A stretch of 5,608 nt of DNA from Burkholderiales bacterium (GCA_903643055.1 CAHJWV010000157.1:1-5608); one strand, 5' to 3'. Shown: positions 1 to 5,608, counted from the first letter of the stretch. The notes: generated by a model not told the origin, from the letters alone. Numbers and translations: made by a program.

Positions 1-1296
1 TTGCTGCACTTTTTCCAGAACGGCGGCGGGCCTTGCTACATCGTCTCGGTCGGTGATTTCACGCAAGACCCGGCCTTCGACAAGCTGGCCGCCGGCATCG
101 ACCCGCTGGTCAAGGAACAGGAGCCGACGATGCTGGTGCTGCCCGATGCGGTGCTGCTCGCCGAGCCCGATTGCATCTCGCTGCAGCAGGCGATGCTGGC
201 CCATTGCGGCGGCCGCATGCGCAACCGCATCGCGATCCTCGATCTGTGGGGCGGTGCGCGCGATCGGCAAAGCCCGCAAGGCGATCCGATCGAAGCCTTC
301 CGTGGTGCGCTCGGCATCAACTACCTGGACTTCGGCGCGGCCTATTACCCCTGGGTCAACACGACGCTGGTGCAGGAGAAAGACCTCGACTACAGCCACA
401 TCGCGAACCCCGAGTTGCTGGTGACCTTGTTGAAGAAAGAGCTGAGCCTGCCCGACACCCTGGACGCCGGCGCGCCGCCCAAGCTCGCACAGCGCTTCAA
501 GGCCGTCGAAGACCTGCGCAAGACCGACGCCGATTGGGCCGCTGAACTCACGCAGGAGATCAACGCCTCGACCAAGCCCGAGGCCGAGAAACGCAAGCTG
601 CTCGATCAGCCGGCGATGAATGCGGCGGTCAGCATGCACAAGGCCTTGCTGAACAAGAGCATCGCGGCGATGAGCGGGCTGTTCAACACCATCCTCGCCG
701 ATGCACGCAACCAGCTGAACCTGATGCCGCCTTCGGCCGCGATGGCCGGTGTCTACACGATGGTCGACAACACACGCGGCGTCTGGAAGGCGCCCGCCAA
801 CGTGAGCCTCGCTGGTGTGGTGTCACCCGCAGTCAGCGTGTCGCATGAAGACCAGGAAGACCTGAACGTCACGACGCAGGGCAAGTCGATCAACGCGATC
901 CGCAGCTTCATCGGCGAAGGCGTGCTGGTCTGGGGCGCGCGCACGCTCGATGGCAACAGCCTCGACTGGCGCTACATCAACGTGCGCCGCACGATGATCA
1001 TGCTGGAAGAGTCGTGCCGGCTGGCGGCCAAGGCCATGGTGTTCGAGCCTAACGTTGCAAGCACGTGGGTTTCGATCCGCAGCATGATCAGCGCGTTTCT
1101 GGCCGGCATCTGGCGCCGCGGCGGGCTCGCCGGCGCCGTGCCGGACGACGCTTTCAGCGTGCACGTCGGCCTCGGCGACACGATGACTTCCGAAGACATC
1201 CTCGAAGGCATCTTGCGCGTGACGGTGCTGGTCGCGATCAGCCGCCCGGCCGAATTCATCGAGATCACCTTCCAGCAGCAGATGCAGAAGTCCTGA
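1..1296 (+). CDS. Contractile tail sheath protein (eCIS/phage sheath family), 5' end missing
   Basis: This is the outer contractile sheath subunit of a phage-tail-like injection particle, comparable to Afp2-4 and Pvc2-4. It polymerises around the inner tube and shortens to drive the tube into a target. The visible 431 residues open with FFQNGGGPCYIVSVG (residues 4-18), a core sheath motif that normally lies well inside the protein. The first codon, TTG, is therefore most likely an internal Leu, and the N-terminal part (of the order of 100 residues or more) is beyond the window edge. Residues about 150-240 form a charged helical stretch leading to NQLNLMPPSAAMAGVYTMVD (238-256), followed by RGVWKAPANVSL (259-270). 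The conserved C-terminal sheath domain covers about 297-431, with SFIGEGVLVWGARTL, WRYINVRRTMIMLEES and a final FIEITFQQQMQ beta strand. It ends 59 bases before the first tube gene. The family call is firm; which sheath paralogue it is cannot be decided. Confidence 0.95.
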   Translation: MLHFFQNGGGPCYIVSVGDFTQDPAFDKLAAGIDPLVKEQEPTMLVLPDAVLLAEPDCISLQQAMLAHCGGRMRNRIAILDLWGGARDRQSPQGDPIEAFRGALGINYLDFGAAYYPWVNTTLVQEKDLDYSHIANPELLVTLLKKELSLPDTLDAGAPPKLAQRFKAVEDLRKTDADWAAELTQEINASTKPEAEKRKLLDQPAMNAAVSMHKALLNKSIAAMSGLFNTILADARNQLNLMPPSAAMAGVYTMVDNTRGVWKAPANVSLAGVVSPAVSVSHEDQEDLNVTTQGKSINAIRSFIGEGVLVWGARTLDGNSLDWRYINVRRTMIMLEESCRLAAKAMVFEPNVASTWVSIRSMISAFLAGIWRRGGLAGAVPDDAFSVHVGLGDTMTSEDILEGILRVTVLVAISRPAEFIEITFQQQMQKS

Positions 1297-1342
1297 GTGC
1301 GGCCTGAGCGCCACTCACCCCATCCCCAACCGCAACCCATCG

Positions 1343-1348
1343 AAGGAG
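1343..1348 (+). promoter_or_regulatory. Strong ribosome binding site of the first tube gene
   Basis: AAGGAG lies seven bases before the ATG at 1356, close to an ideal Shine-Dalgarno sequence. It fixes the start of the tube gene and fits a protein needed in many copies per particle. Confidence 0.8.
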
Positions 1349-1355
1349 CACTGCC

Positions 1356-1814
1356 ATGGCAGAAGGCGACACGCAATCCACCAACCTGTGGCCCATCCCG
1401 AAGTTTCGCTTCAAGGTCCAGTGGGACGACGTGGAAGTGGCATTCCAGGAAGTCTCGGGCCTTGACATCGAGGCTCAGCCGATCGAATACCGGCACGGCA
1501 ACAGCAAGGAATATTCGGTACTGAAGATGCCGGGCCTGAAGAAGTTCAGCGACGTCACGATGAAGAAAGGCGTCTTCAAAGGCGACAACAAGTTCTGGGA
1601 CTGGTTCAGCCAGATCAACATGAACACCATTGCACGCAAGAAAGTCATCATCACGCTGATGACCGAAGGCGACACGGTGGCCATGGTCTGGACCCTGCAA
1701 AACGCCTTCCCGACCAAGATCACCAGCACCGATCTGAAGTCGCAAGGCAACGAGGCCGCGATCGAGACCATCGTGATTGCCCACGAAGGCCTGACGATCG
1801 AGAACAAGGCCTGA
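1356..1814 (+). CDS. Inner tail tube protein, gp19 family (Afp1/Pvc1-like)
   Basis: This is a subunit of the rigid inner tube that lies inside the contractile sheath and carries or delivers the cargo. The 152-residue length is typical of the T4 gp19-like tail tube family. The sequence shows its signature blocks in order: FRFKVQWDDVEVAFQEVSGLD (about 17-37), IEYRHGN (43-49), KMPGLKKFSDVTMKKGVF (57-74), FWDWFSQI (80-87), then a WTLQNAFPTKITSTDL strand region (112-127). It ends with NEAAIETIVIAHEGLTI (132-148). The start at 1356 is supported by AAGGAG seven bases upstream and by MAEGDTQ, a plausible short N-terminus. It follows the sheath gene, and the stop is seven bases before a second tube paralogue. 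Its closeness to the family consensus suggests it is the major tube subunit; that is inference. Confidence 0.96.
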   Translation: MAEGDTQSTNLWPIPKFRFKVQWDDVEVAFQEVSGLDIEAQPIEYRHGNSKEYSVLKMPGLKKFSDVTMKKGVFKGDNKFWDWFSQINMNTIARKKVIITLMTEGDTVAMVWTLQNAFPTKITSTDLKSQGNEAAIETIVIAHEGLTIENKA

Positions 1815-1821
1815 GGCTGCC

Positions 1822-2289
1822 ATGACCGACCTCATCTCGAACCGAACGCAGCTGCCGGTGGCGTTCCAGTTTTCCGTCTCGTTCGGCAGCACCACCAGCC
1901 TGCGCGAGGCGGCGTTCCGCGAAGTCAGCGGCATCGAGACCGAGATGGAGGTCGAGGCCGTGGCCGAGGGCGGGGAGAACCGCTTCGTGCATCAATTGCC
2001 GAAGGGCACGAAGCATCCCCGCCTGGTCTTGAAGCGCGGCGTGGCGGCCAACGGCACGGCGCTCGTCACCTGGTGCAAGCGCATCCTGGAAGGCGGCTTG
2101 GCCACGCCGATCGACACCAAGCTGCTGCAGGTCTTCCTGCTCGACGCTGCGGGCAACCCGCTGCGTGGCTGGGCCTTCGAAAACGCTTATCCGGTGAAGT
2201 GGTCGATCGAAGGATTTGATTCGACCAAGAACCAGGTGGCGCTGGAGACCCTCGAGCTGGTCTATGGCAACACCCGCAAGCTGGGGTAA
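1822..2289 (+). CDS. Second tail tube protein, gp19 family (Afp5/Pvc5-like, possible tube initiator)
   Basis: This 155-residue protein is a second member of the gp19 tube family, clearly divergent from its upstream neighbour. Shared landmarks are FQFSVSFG (15-22), AFREVSGIETEMEVE (31-45), LPKGTKHPRLVLKRGV (59-74), the WCKRILEGG helix (84-92), WAFENAYPVKWSIEGFDSTK (117-136) and a final VALETLELVYG (139-149). In Afp and PVC the non-major tube paralogues form the first layers on the spike, matching hexameric tube to trimeric spike symmetry. The position here, just before the adaptor and spike genes, suggests the same role by inference. The ATG is seven bases after the previous stop, with GAGG (1813-1816) overlapping that stop as a ribosome site, so translation is probably coupled. 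Family assignment is firm; the specific role is less certain. Confidence 0.93.
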   Translation: MTDLISNRTQLPVAFQFSVSFGSTTSLREAAFREVSGIETEMEVEAVAEGGENRFVHQLPKGTKHPRLVLKRGVAANGTALVTWCKRILEGGLATPIDTKLLQVFLLDAAGNPLRGWAFENAYPVKWSIEGFDSTKNQVALETLELVYGNTRKLG

Positions 2290-2294
2290 GGCCA

Positions 2295-2468
2295 ATGAGC
2301 ATCGAAGTCCGCCAACTCGTGATTCGCTGCCAGGTGGTGATGCCGGCGCATGCACAGGCACACGCACCTTCAGCGCCAGCCAGCGAGCTGCTGGCATTGA
2401 AAGAACAACTGATCGCCGAATGCCGCGTCTGGCTTCGCGATGAACTGCAACGGGCGAAGGAGCGCTGA
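2295..2468 (+). CDS. Small eCIS protein, DUF5908-type (57 aa)
   Basis: This short open frame encodes 57 residues beginning MSIEVRQLVIRCQVV. It has a central Ala/Pro/His-rich linker (about 17-30) and a C-terminal charged amphipathic helix (31-57, SELLALKEQLIAECRVWLRD). The N-terminal IE-x-R-x-L-VI-R pattern followed by a linker and terminal helix is what I recall for DUF5908, a family of roughly 50-60 residues found in eCIS clusters between the tube and LysM genes (the Afp6 position). Its molecular role is not established to my knowledge. The start follows the preceding stop by five bases with TAAGG (2287-2291) just upstream. The ribosome site of the next gene lies within its last codons, so the frame is embedded in a translationally coupled chain. 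The two Cys residues (12 and 43) have no known meaning. Gene reality is likely; the family name rests on pattern and position. Confidence 0.82.
   Translation: MSIEVRQLVIRCQVVMPAHAQAHAPSAPASELLALKEQLIAECRVWLRDELQRAKER
2457..2462 (+). promoter_or_regulatory. Ribosome binding site deciding the start of the LysM protein gene
   Basis: AAGGAG lies seven bases before the ATG at 2470, inside the end of the preceding small gene. The same frame is open from an ATG at 2440, but that start has no comparable site and would overlap the small gene by 29 bases. This site therefore favours 2470. Confidence 0.78.
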
Positions 2469-2469
2469 G

Positions 2470-3162
2470 ATGGAAAAGCTGAAGATGTGGCGCTACAAGC
2501 CGAACAAGGACGGCACCAGTACCGAACTGAGCTCGAACAGCTTCAGCGCGACCATCAACCCCGCGAGCCTGGAGCGCAGCTTCGGCCTGTTGTTCAGCAA
2601 AGACAAGGCGGCCGGCAGCCAGAAGCGCGACCAGAAGCTGCATGCCGTCGATGACGAAACGCTGTCGTTCAAGCTGACGCTCGACGGCACCGGCGCCTTG
2701 CCGCTCGCCACCGGCGCCAGCCTTGAGTCGGTGTATGCGCAACTGAGCCGGCTGCGGGCGGTGGTCTATACCGAGCCGGCCGCCACCGAGGAGATCTCGC
2801 GCATCCACATCGTCTGGGGCGAACTGGATTTCCGCTGCCGGCTCAAAAGCATCACGGTGCAGCACAAGCTGTTCTCGCCGAGCGGCAAGTCGCTGCGCGC
2901 CGAGGTCTCGCTGTCATTCGTCAGCGCGACCAGCACGAAGGAAGCGGCGCTCACCGCCAGCAGCACCTCGGCAGATCACATCAGCCAAGAGCGGCAGGCC
3001 ACCGAGGGCGACACCTTGGCGCTGCTGTGCGATGAGATCTATGGCGATGCCGGCTACTGCGACCAGATCGCCCGCATCAACAACCTGCCCTCGCTGCGCT
3101 CGCTGCCACCCGGCACGATCTTGGTGTTCCCACCCTTGGCCCCCGCGGCCCGAGCCGCATGA
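2470..3162 (+). CDS. eCIS tube/baseplate adaptor protein with C-terminal LysM domain (Afp7/Pvc7-like)
   Basis: This 230-residue protein is a baseplate component that links tube and spike in Afp/PVC-type particles. The N-terminal part (about 1-155) matches the contractile injection system tube-adaptor family: MWRYKPNKDG, then FSATINPASLERSFGL (25-40), ETLSFKLTLDGTGALPL (63-79), and RIHIVWGELDFRCRLKSITV plus FSPSGKSLRAEVSLSF (111-150). A Ser/Thr/Ala-rich linker (151-170) leads to a LysM fold at about 176-222: EGDTLALLCDEIYGDAGYCD, then IARINNL and the closing LPPGTILVFP. LysM domains often bind peptidoglycan-type glycans, but in this family the domain is a structural part of the baseplate. The start at 2470 is chosen from AAGGAG at correct spacing. 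The stop overlaps the next gene's start as ATGA, indicating coupling with the spike gene. Confidence 0.94.
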   Translation: MEKLKMWRYKPNKDGTSTELSSNSFSATINPASLERSFGLLFSKDKAAGSQKRDQKLHAVDDETLSFKLTLDGTGALPLATGASLESVYAQLSRLRAVVYTEPAATEEISRIHIVWGELDFRCRLKSITVQHKLFSPSGKSLRAEVSLSFVSATSTKEAALTASSTSADHISQERQATEGDTLALLCDEIYGDAGYCDQIARINNLPSLRSLPPGTILVFPPLAPAARAA

Positions 3163-4952
3163 GCGCGCCCTCGCCGCTCGAAGGCTGCGACGGCGCGCTG
3201 CGCTGCTCGGTGCTCAGTGAAGGCACCCAGCTGCCCGACACGATGCAACTGCTGTCATTGGACATCCATGCCGCGGTCAACAGCGTGCCGTTTGCGCGGC
3301 TCGTGTTCAGCGATGGCGACATGCCGAACCAGGAGTTTCCGGCCAGCGATGCGGCGCACTTCAGGCCCGGTGCGGTGATCCAGATCAACGCCGGTTATGG
3401 CGACACCGAAGTGCTGCTGTTCGAAGGCCTGGTGGTCAAGCACGGCGTGCGTGTCTCGGGCGCCAACGAAGCGCGATTGATCGTCGAATGCCGCGACAAG
3501 GCCGTGCGCATGACGGTGGGCCGCAAGAACGCGAACCACCTTGCGCAGACCGACAGCGCGATCATCCAGAAGCTGGCCAGCACCGGTGGCCTTGCGGCCG
3601 AGGTCGAAGCGACGAGCATCAGCTACACCGAACTCGCCCAGCATTACTGCAGCGACTGGGATTTCATGCTCACCCGCGCCGAGGCCAACGGGCTGCTGGT
3701 GATTGCACATAACGGAAAGGTCACCGTGAAGCCGCCGGTAACCGATGGCGAGGCCGTGCTGGCGCTGACCTATGGCAAAGACCTGATCGACTTCCACGCC
3801 GAGCTCGATGCCCGCACCCAATACACCAGCGCACAAGCGGTGTCCTGGGACCCGAAGACCCAGGCTGCGCTGCTCGGTGCAGCGGCCGCGCCGGCGGCAC
3901 TCAACGCGCAGGGCGATCTCGATTCGGCGACGCTGGCCGAGGTCATCGGCCTGGCGTCGATGCGCATCCAGGCCGGCGCGCCGCTGGCCAAAGAAGCGCT
4001 GACGCAATGGGCCAAGGCCTTGCAGCTGAAGGCCGGGCTGGCCCGCGTGCAAGGGCGCATGCGCTTCCAGGGCAGCGCGAAGGCCGAGGTCGGCAAGCTG
4101 GTGACAGTGGCCGGCATCGGCACGCGCTTCTCCGGCAGCGTTTACCTGAGCGGCATTCACCACGAGATCATCGACGGCAACTGGACGACCGAGGCCGAAT
4201 TCGGTTTGTCCCCGAACTGGTTTGCCGAGCGCGCCGATGTGCGCGCGCCGGCCGCGGCCGGCTTGCTCCCCGGTGTCGAAGGGCTGCAGGTCGGTGTCGT
4301 GCTGAAGCTCGATGGCGACCCCGATGGCGAGCATCGCATCCAGGTCTCGGTGCCGGTGCTGCAGGCCGAAAGCGCTGGCGTCTGGGCGCGCCTGCTGCAG
4401 TTCCATGGCTCCAGCGGCATCGGCAGCTTCATCGCGCCGGAGATCGGCGACGAGGTCGTGCTGGGCTATTTCGGCAACGACCCGTCGCACCCGGTGGTAC
4501 TGGGCAGCCTCTACAGCAGCAAACGCGTCCCGCCTTATGCGCTGGCCGCGGCCAACAACACCAAGGCCTGGGTCACGCGCTGCAAGTCGAAGATCGAATT
4601 CGATGAAGAGAAGAAGGTGATCACCGTCACGACGCCGGGCGCAAACAAGATCGTCATCAGCGACACCGATCAATCGATCCTGCTGGCCGACCAGAACGGC
4701 AACACCGTGACGCTGGGCCCGGCCGGCATCGCGCTCGACAGCCCGAAAGACATTCAGCTGACGGCGAAGGGCCGCATCGTGCTCGATGCGGTCGGCGTGG
4801 TCAGCGTGACTTCGAAAGCCGACGTGAAGGCCAGCGGGCTGAACGTCGAATGCCAGGCGCAGGTCGGCTTTGCGGCCAAAGGCGGCGCCAGCGCCGAGCT
4901 GTCGGCCGCCGGCCAGACGGTCGTCAAAGGCGCGCTGGTGATGATCAATTGA
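3159..4952 (+). CDS. VgrG-like spike protein (Afp8/Pvc8-like; gpD domain, gp5 OB fold, beta-helix)
   Basis: This 597-residue protein forms the trimeric central spike under the tube, related to T6SS VgrG and the T4 gp27/gp5 complex. Residues about 20-360 are the gp27/gpD-like hub: early strands such as FARLVFSDGDMPNQEF (45-60), the YCSDWDFMLTRAEANGLLV block (163-181), and a closing VYLSGIHHEIIDGNWTTEAEFGL (328-350). An Ala-rich helical segment at 233-295 sits within the hub. Residues about 370-455 are the gp5-type OB fold, with VKLDGDPDGEHRIQV-like sequence (381-396), WARLLQFHGSSG and the diagnostic FIAPEIGDEVVLGYFGNDPSHPVVLGS (split here at 424-450). The remainder, 465-597, is a repetitive beta-helix with alternating hydrophobic residues. 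No extra C-terminal toxin domain is seen. The ATG overlaps the previous stop, with no obvious ribosome site of its own, so translation probably depends on the upstream gene. Confidence 0.96.
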   Translation: MSAPSPLEGCDGALRCSVLSEGTQLPDTMQLLSLDIHAAVNSVPFARLVFSDGDMPNQEFPASDAAHFRPGAVIQINAGYGDTEVLLFEGLVVKHGVRVSGANEARLIVECRDKAVRMTVGRKNANHLAQTDSAIIQKLASTGGLAAEVEATSISYTELAQHYCSDWDFMLTRAEANGLLVIAHNGKVTVKPPVTDGEAVLALTYGKDLIDFHAELDARTQYTSAQAVSWDPKTQAALLGAAAAPAALNAQGDLDSATLAEVIGLASMRIQAGAPLAKEALTQWAKALQLKAGLARVQGRMRFQGSAKAEVGKLVTVAGIGTRFSGSVYLSGIHHEIIDGNWTTEAEFGLSPNWFAERADVRAPAAAGLLPGVEGLQVGVVLKLDGDPDGEHRIQVSVPVLQAESAGVWARLLQFHGSSGIGSFIAPEIGDEVVLGYFGNDPSHPVVLGSLYSSKRVPPYALAAANNTKAWVTRCKSKIEFDEEKKVITVTTPGANKIVISDTDQSILLADQNGNTVTLGPAGIALDSPKDIQLTAKGRIVLDAVGVVSVTSKADVKASGLNVECQAQVGFAAKGGASAELSAAGQTVVKGALVMIN

Positions 4953-4980
4953 GAGGCGGCCGAGCCAGCGCCCATCTCGA

Positions 4981-5028
4981 CATTGCCTCACCCATTGCTT
5001 CAGCCATTGCTTTCGCCATTGATTCGCC
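4981..5028 (+). repeat. Four-unit imperfect 12-bp tandem repeat in the spike-PAAR spacer
   Basis: Four adjacent 12-base units start with CATTG: CATTGCCTCACC, CATTGCTTCAGC, CATTGCTTTCGC and CATTGATTCGCC. The consensus is close to CATTGCTTCGCC. They occupy nearly half of the 110-base spacer (4953-5062) between the spike stop and the PAAR start. The PAAR frame is open through them (IASP, IASA, IAFA, IDSP), but no start codon with a ribosome site precedes them in the spacer, so I treat them as non-coding. Function unknown; polymerase slippage is a sufficient origin. Confidence 0.75.
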
Positions 5029-5062
5029 TTCCAACCTTTCACTCCACCGAATCGGAACCGCC

Positions 5063-5362
5063 ATGCCTCCTGCCGCCCGCCTGACCGATCTGCACGTCTG
5101 CCCGATGGTGACGCCCGGCCTGCCGCCGATTCCGCATGTCGGCGGCCCGTTGATCGGCCCGGCCGTGCCGACCGTGCTGATCGGCGCTTTGCCCGCGGCG
5201 GTGTTGGGCGACAGCGCGGTGTGCGTCGGCCCGCCCGATGCGGTGATCCAGGGCTCGGCGACGGTGCTGATCGGTGGCCGGCCGGCCGCCCGCCTGGGCG
5301 ACATGACGGCGCATGGCGGGCAGATAGCGTTCGGCCTGCCGACGGTGCTGATCGGCGGCTGA
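5063..5362 (+). CDS. PAAR-domain spike tip protein
   Basis: This is a compact PAAR protein that caps the VgrG-like spike as a sharp metal-stabilised cone (same role as Afp10-type tips). It has 99 residues and is a single PAAR domain with no fused effector. The literal motif PAAR appears twice (residues 3-6 and 74-77), and a degenerate PAAV lies at 44-47. Three TVLIG strands (37-41, 67-71, 94-98) reflect internal repeat structure. Likely metal ligands by family comparison are His11, Cys13, Cys54 and His84, in TDLHVCPM, SAVCVGPP and MTAHGGQ. The start at 5063 is chosen because MPPAARLTDLHVCP is the normal family N-terminus. The frame remains open upstream to 4850, but that would read through the spacer and the end of the spike gene. 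The ribosome site is weak (CGGAA, 5053-5057). Confidence 0.95.
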   Translation: MPPAARLTDLHVCPMVTPGLPPIPHVGGPLIGPAVPTVLIGALPAAVLGDSAVCVGPPDAVIQGSATVLIGGRPAARLGDMTAHGGQIAFGLPTVLIGG

Positions 5363-5431
5363 GGCCTGGGCCCGCTGCCCTCACGCCCTCCATCTCATCC
5401 ACCTCACCCTCTAACGACAAGAGAACGCGCC

Positions 5432-5554
5432 ATGCCACGACACGATGGTTTCCTCGGTACCGGCTGGGCCTTTCCGCCGGCCTTCGATGGGCGGCAATTG
5501 CAGGCGCTGATGGTCGACCAGGTGGACGACATCGAAGAAAGCCTGCGCATCCTG
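5432..5554 (+). CDS. gp25-like baseplate wedge protein, 3' end missing (Afp9/Pvc9-like)
   Basis: Only the first 41 codons are real sequence. They read MPRHDGFLGTGWAFPPAF and continue to DQVDDIEESLRIL (about 29-41). The FLGTGW-x-FPP-F opening and the (D/E)-IEESL-x-IL helix are the usual start of gp25-like proteins (T4 gp25/T6SS TssE/Afp9 family, usually about 110-150 residues), which join sheath and tube at the baseplate wedge. After IEESLRIL one expects a segment ending in PGER, followed by a conserved FG-containing block; instead the frame runs into adapter-derived sequence at 5555 and stays open to the window end. The start at 5432 is supported by AAGAG (5419-5423) eight bases upstream and by the family N-terminus. 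It lies 69 bases after the PAAR stop. Confidence 0.87.
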
Positions 5555-5608
5555 AGATCGGAAGAGCGTCGTGTAGGGAAGAGTGTAGATCTCGGTGGTC
5601 GCCGTATC
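5555..5608 (+). other. Illumina sequencing adapter sequence (artefact)
   Basis: From AGATCGGAAGAGCGTCGTGT onward to the last base, the sequence follows the reverse complement of the Illumina TruSeq universal adapter. The single difference is one missing A in the run after GTAGGG. It is not part of the organism. Read in the gp25 frame it gives RSEERRVGK, a peptide start familiar from adapter-contaminated protein entries. The contig should end at 5554. Confidence 0.97.

Noticed and set aside
1294..1316. Possible hairpin after the sheath stop codon (AGTG...CACT)
   Set aside because: The pairing is short and interrupted, and no T-run follows, so I do not call a terminator.
2440..2469. Earlier ATG (2440) as start of the LysM adaptor gene
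   Set aside because: It would overlap the small DUF5908-type gene and lacks a ribosome site, while 2470 has AAGGAG at ideal spacing and gives the MEKLKMWRYKP start expected for the family.
1720..2865. 381-codon minus-strand open frame across the tube and adaptor genes
   Set aside because: It shows no recognisable domain and has the same shadow composition; it overlaps four well-supported + strand genes. The 320-codon minus frame at 972-1934 is rejected for the same reasons.
4850..5062. N-terminal extension of the PAAR protein (170 residues in total)
   Set aside because: The extension lies in an alternative frame of the spike gene and then the repeat spacer. The canonical PAAR N-terminus begins exactly at the ATG at 5063.
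4953..5062. Spacer with repeats as a CRISPR array or attachment site
   Set aside because: The units are only 12 bases and contiguous, with no unique spacers between them. There is no second copy in the window and no integrase nearby.
3255..5438. 727-codon open frame on the minus strand, opposite the spike and PAAR genes
   Set aside because: It is antisense to two strongly recognisable genes. Its translation is Arg/Ala/Gly/His-rich low-complexity sequence typical of GC-rich shadow frames, and it crosses three gene boundaries.

Overview
This window is a fragment of an extracellular contractile injection system (eCIS) structural operon, of the type represented by the Serratia antifeeding prophage (Afp) and Photorhabdus virulence cassettes (PVC). 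These are phage-tail-like particles. All genes lie on the + strand and are tightly packed: gaps run from a 4-base stop/start overlap to about 110 bases. The DNA is GC-rich (roughly 60-65% by eye), with strong G/C bias at third codon positions. That suggests a high-GC proteobacterium, possibly a Burkholderiales-type betaproteobacterium, but no taxonomic marker is present and this is a weak inference.

Layout from left to right: the C-terminal ~431 residues of a contractile sheath protein, cut by the left edge; a gp19-family inner tube protein; a second, divergent gp19-family tube protein; a 57-residue DUF5908-type small protein; an Afp7-like tube/baseplate adaptor ending in a LysM domain; a VgrG-like spike (gpD-like domain, gp5 OB fold, beta-helix); a short spacer with a four-unit 12-bp repeat; a 99-residue PAAR spike-tip protein; and the first 41 codons of a gp25-like baseplate wedge protein. 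No effector, tail fibre, baseplate J protein, AAA+ ATPase or length-control protein is visible. In related clusters these lie further along the operon.

By homology, the sheath contracts around the tube. The second tube paralogue probably joins the tube to the spike/baseplate. The LysM protein and gp25-like protein belong to the baseplate, and the VgrG-like trimer tipped by the PAAR protein forms the puncturing device. The gene set matches a known system, so I do not see a new type of machine here.

The most important practical observation is that the last 54 bases (5555-5608) are not biological. They match the reverse complement of the Illumina TruSeq universal adapter, with one A missing from a homopolymer. 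The final gene therefore leaves real sequence after codon 41, and any protein predicted through the end carries an artificial C-terminus.
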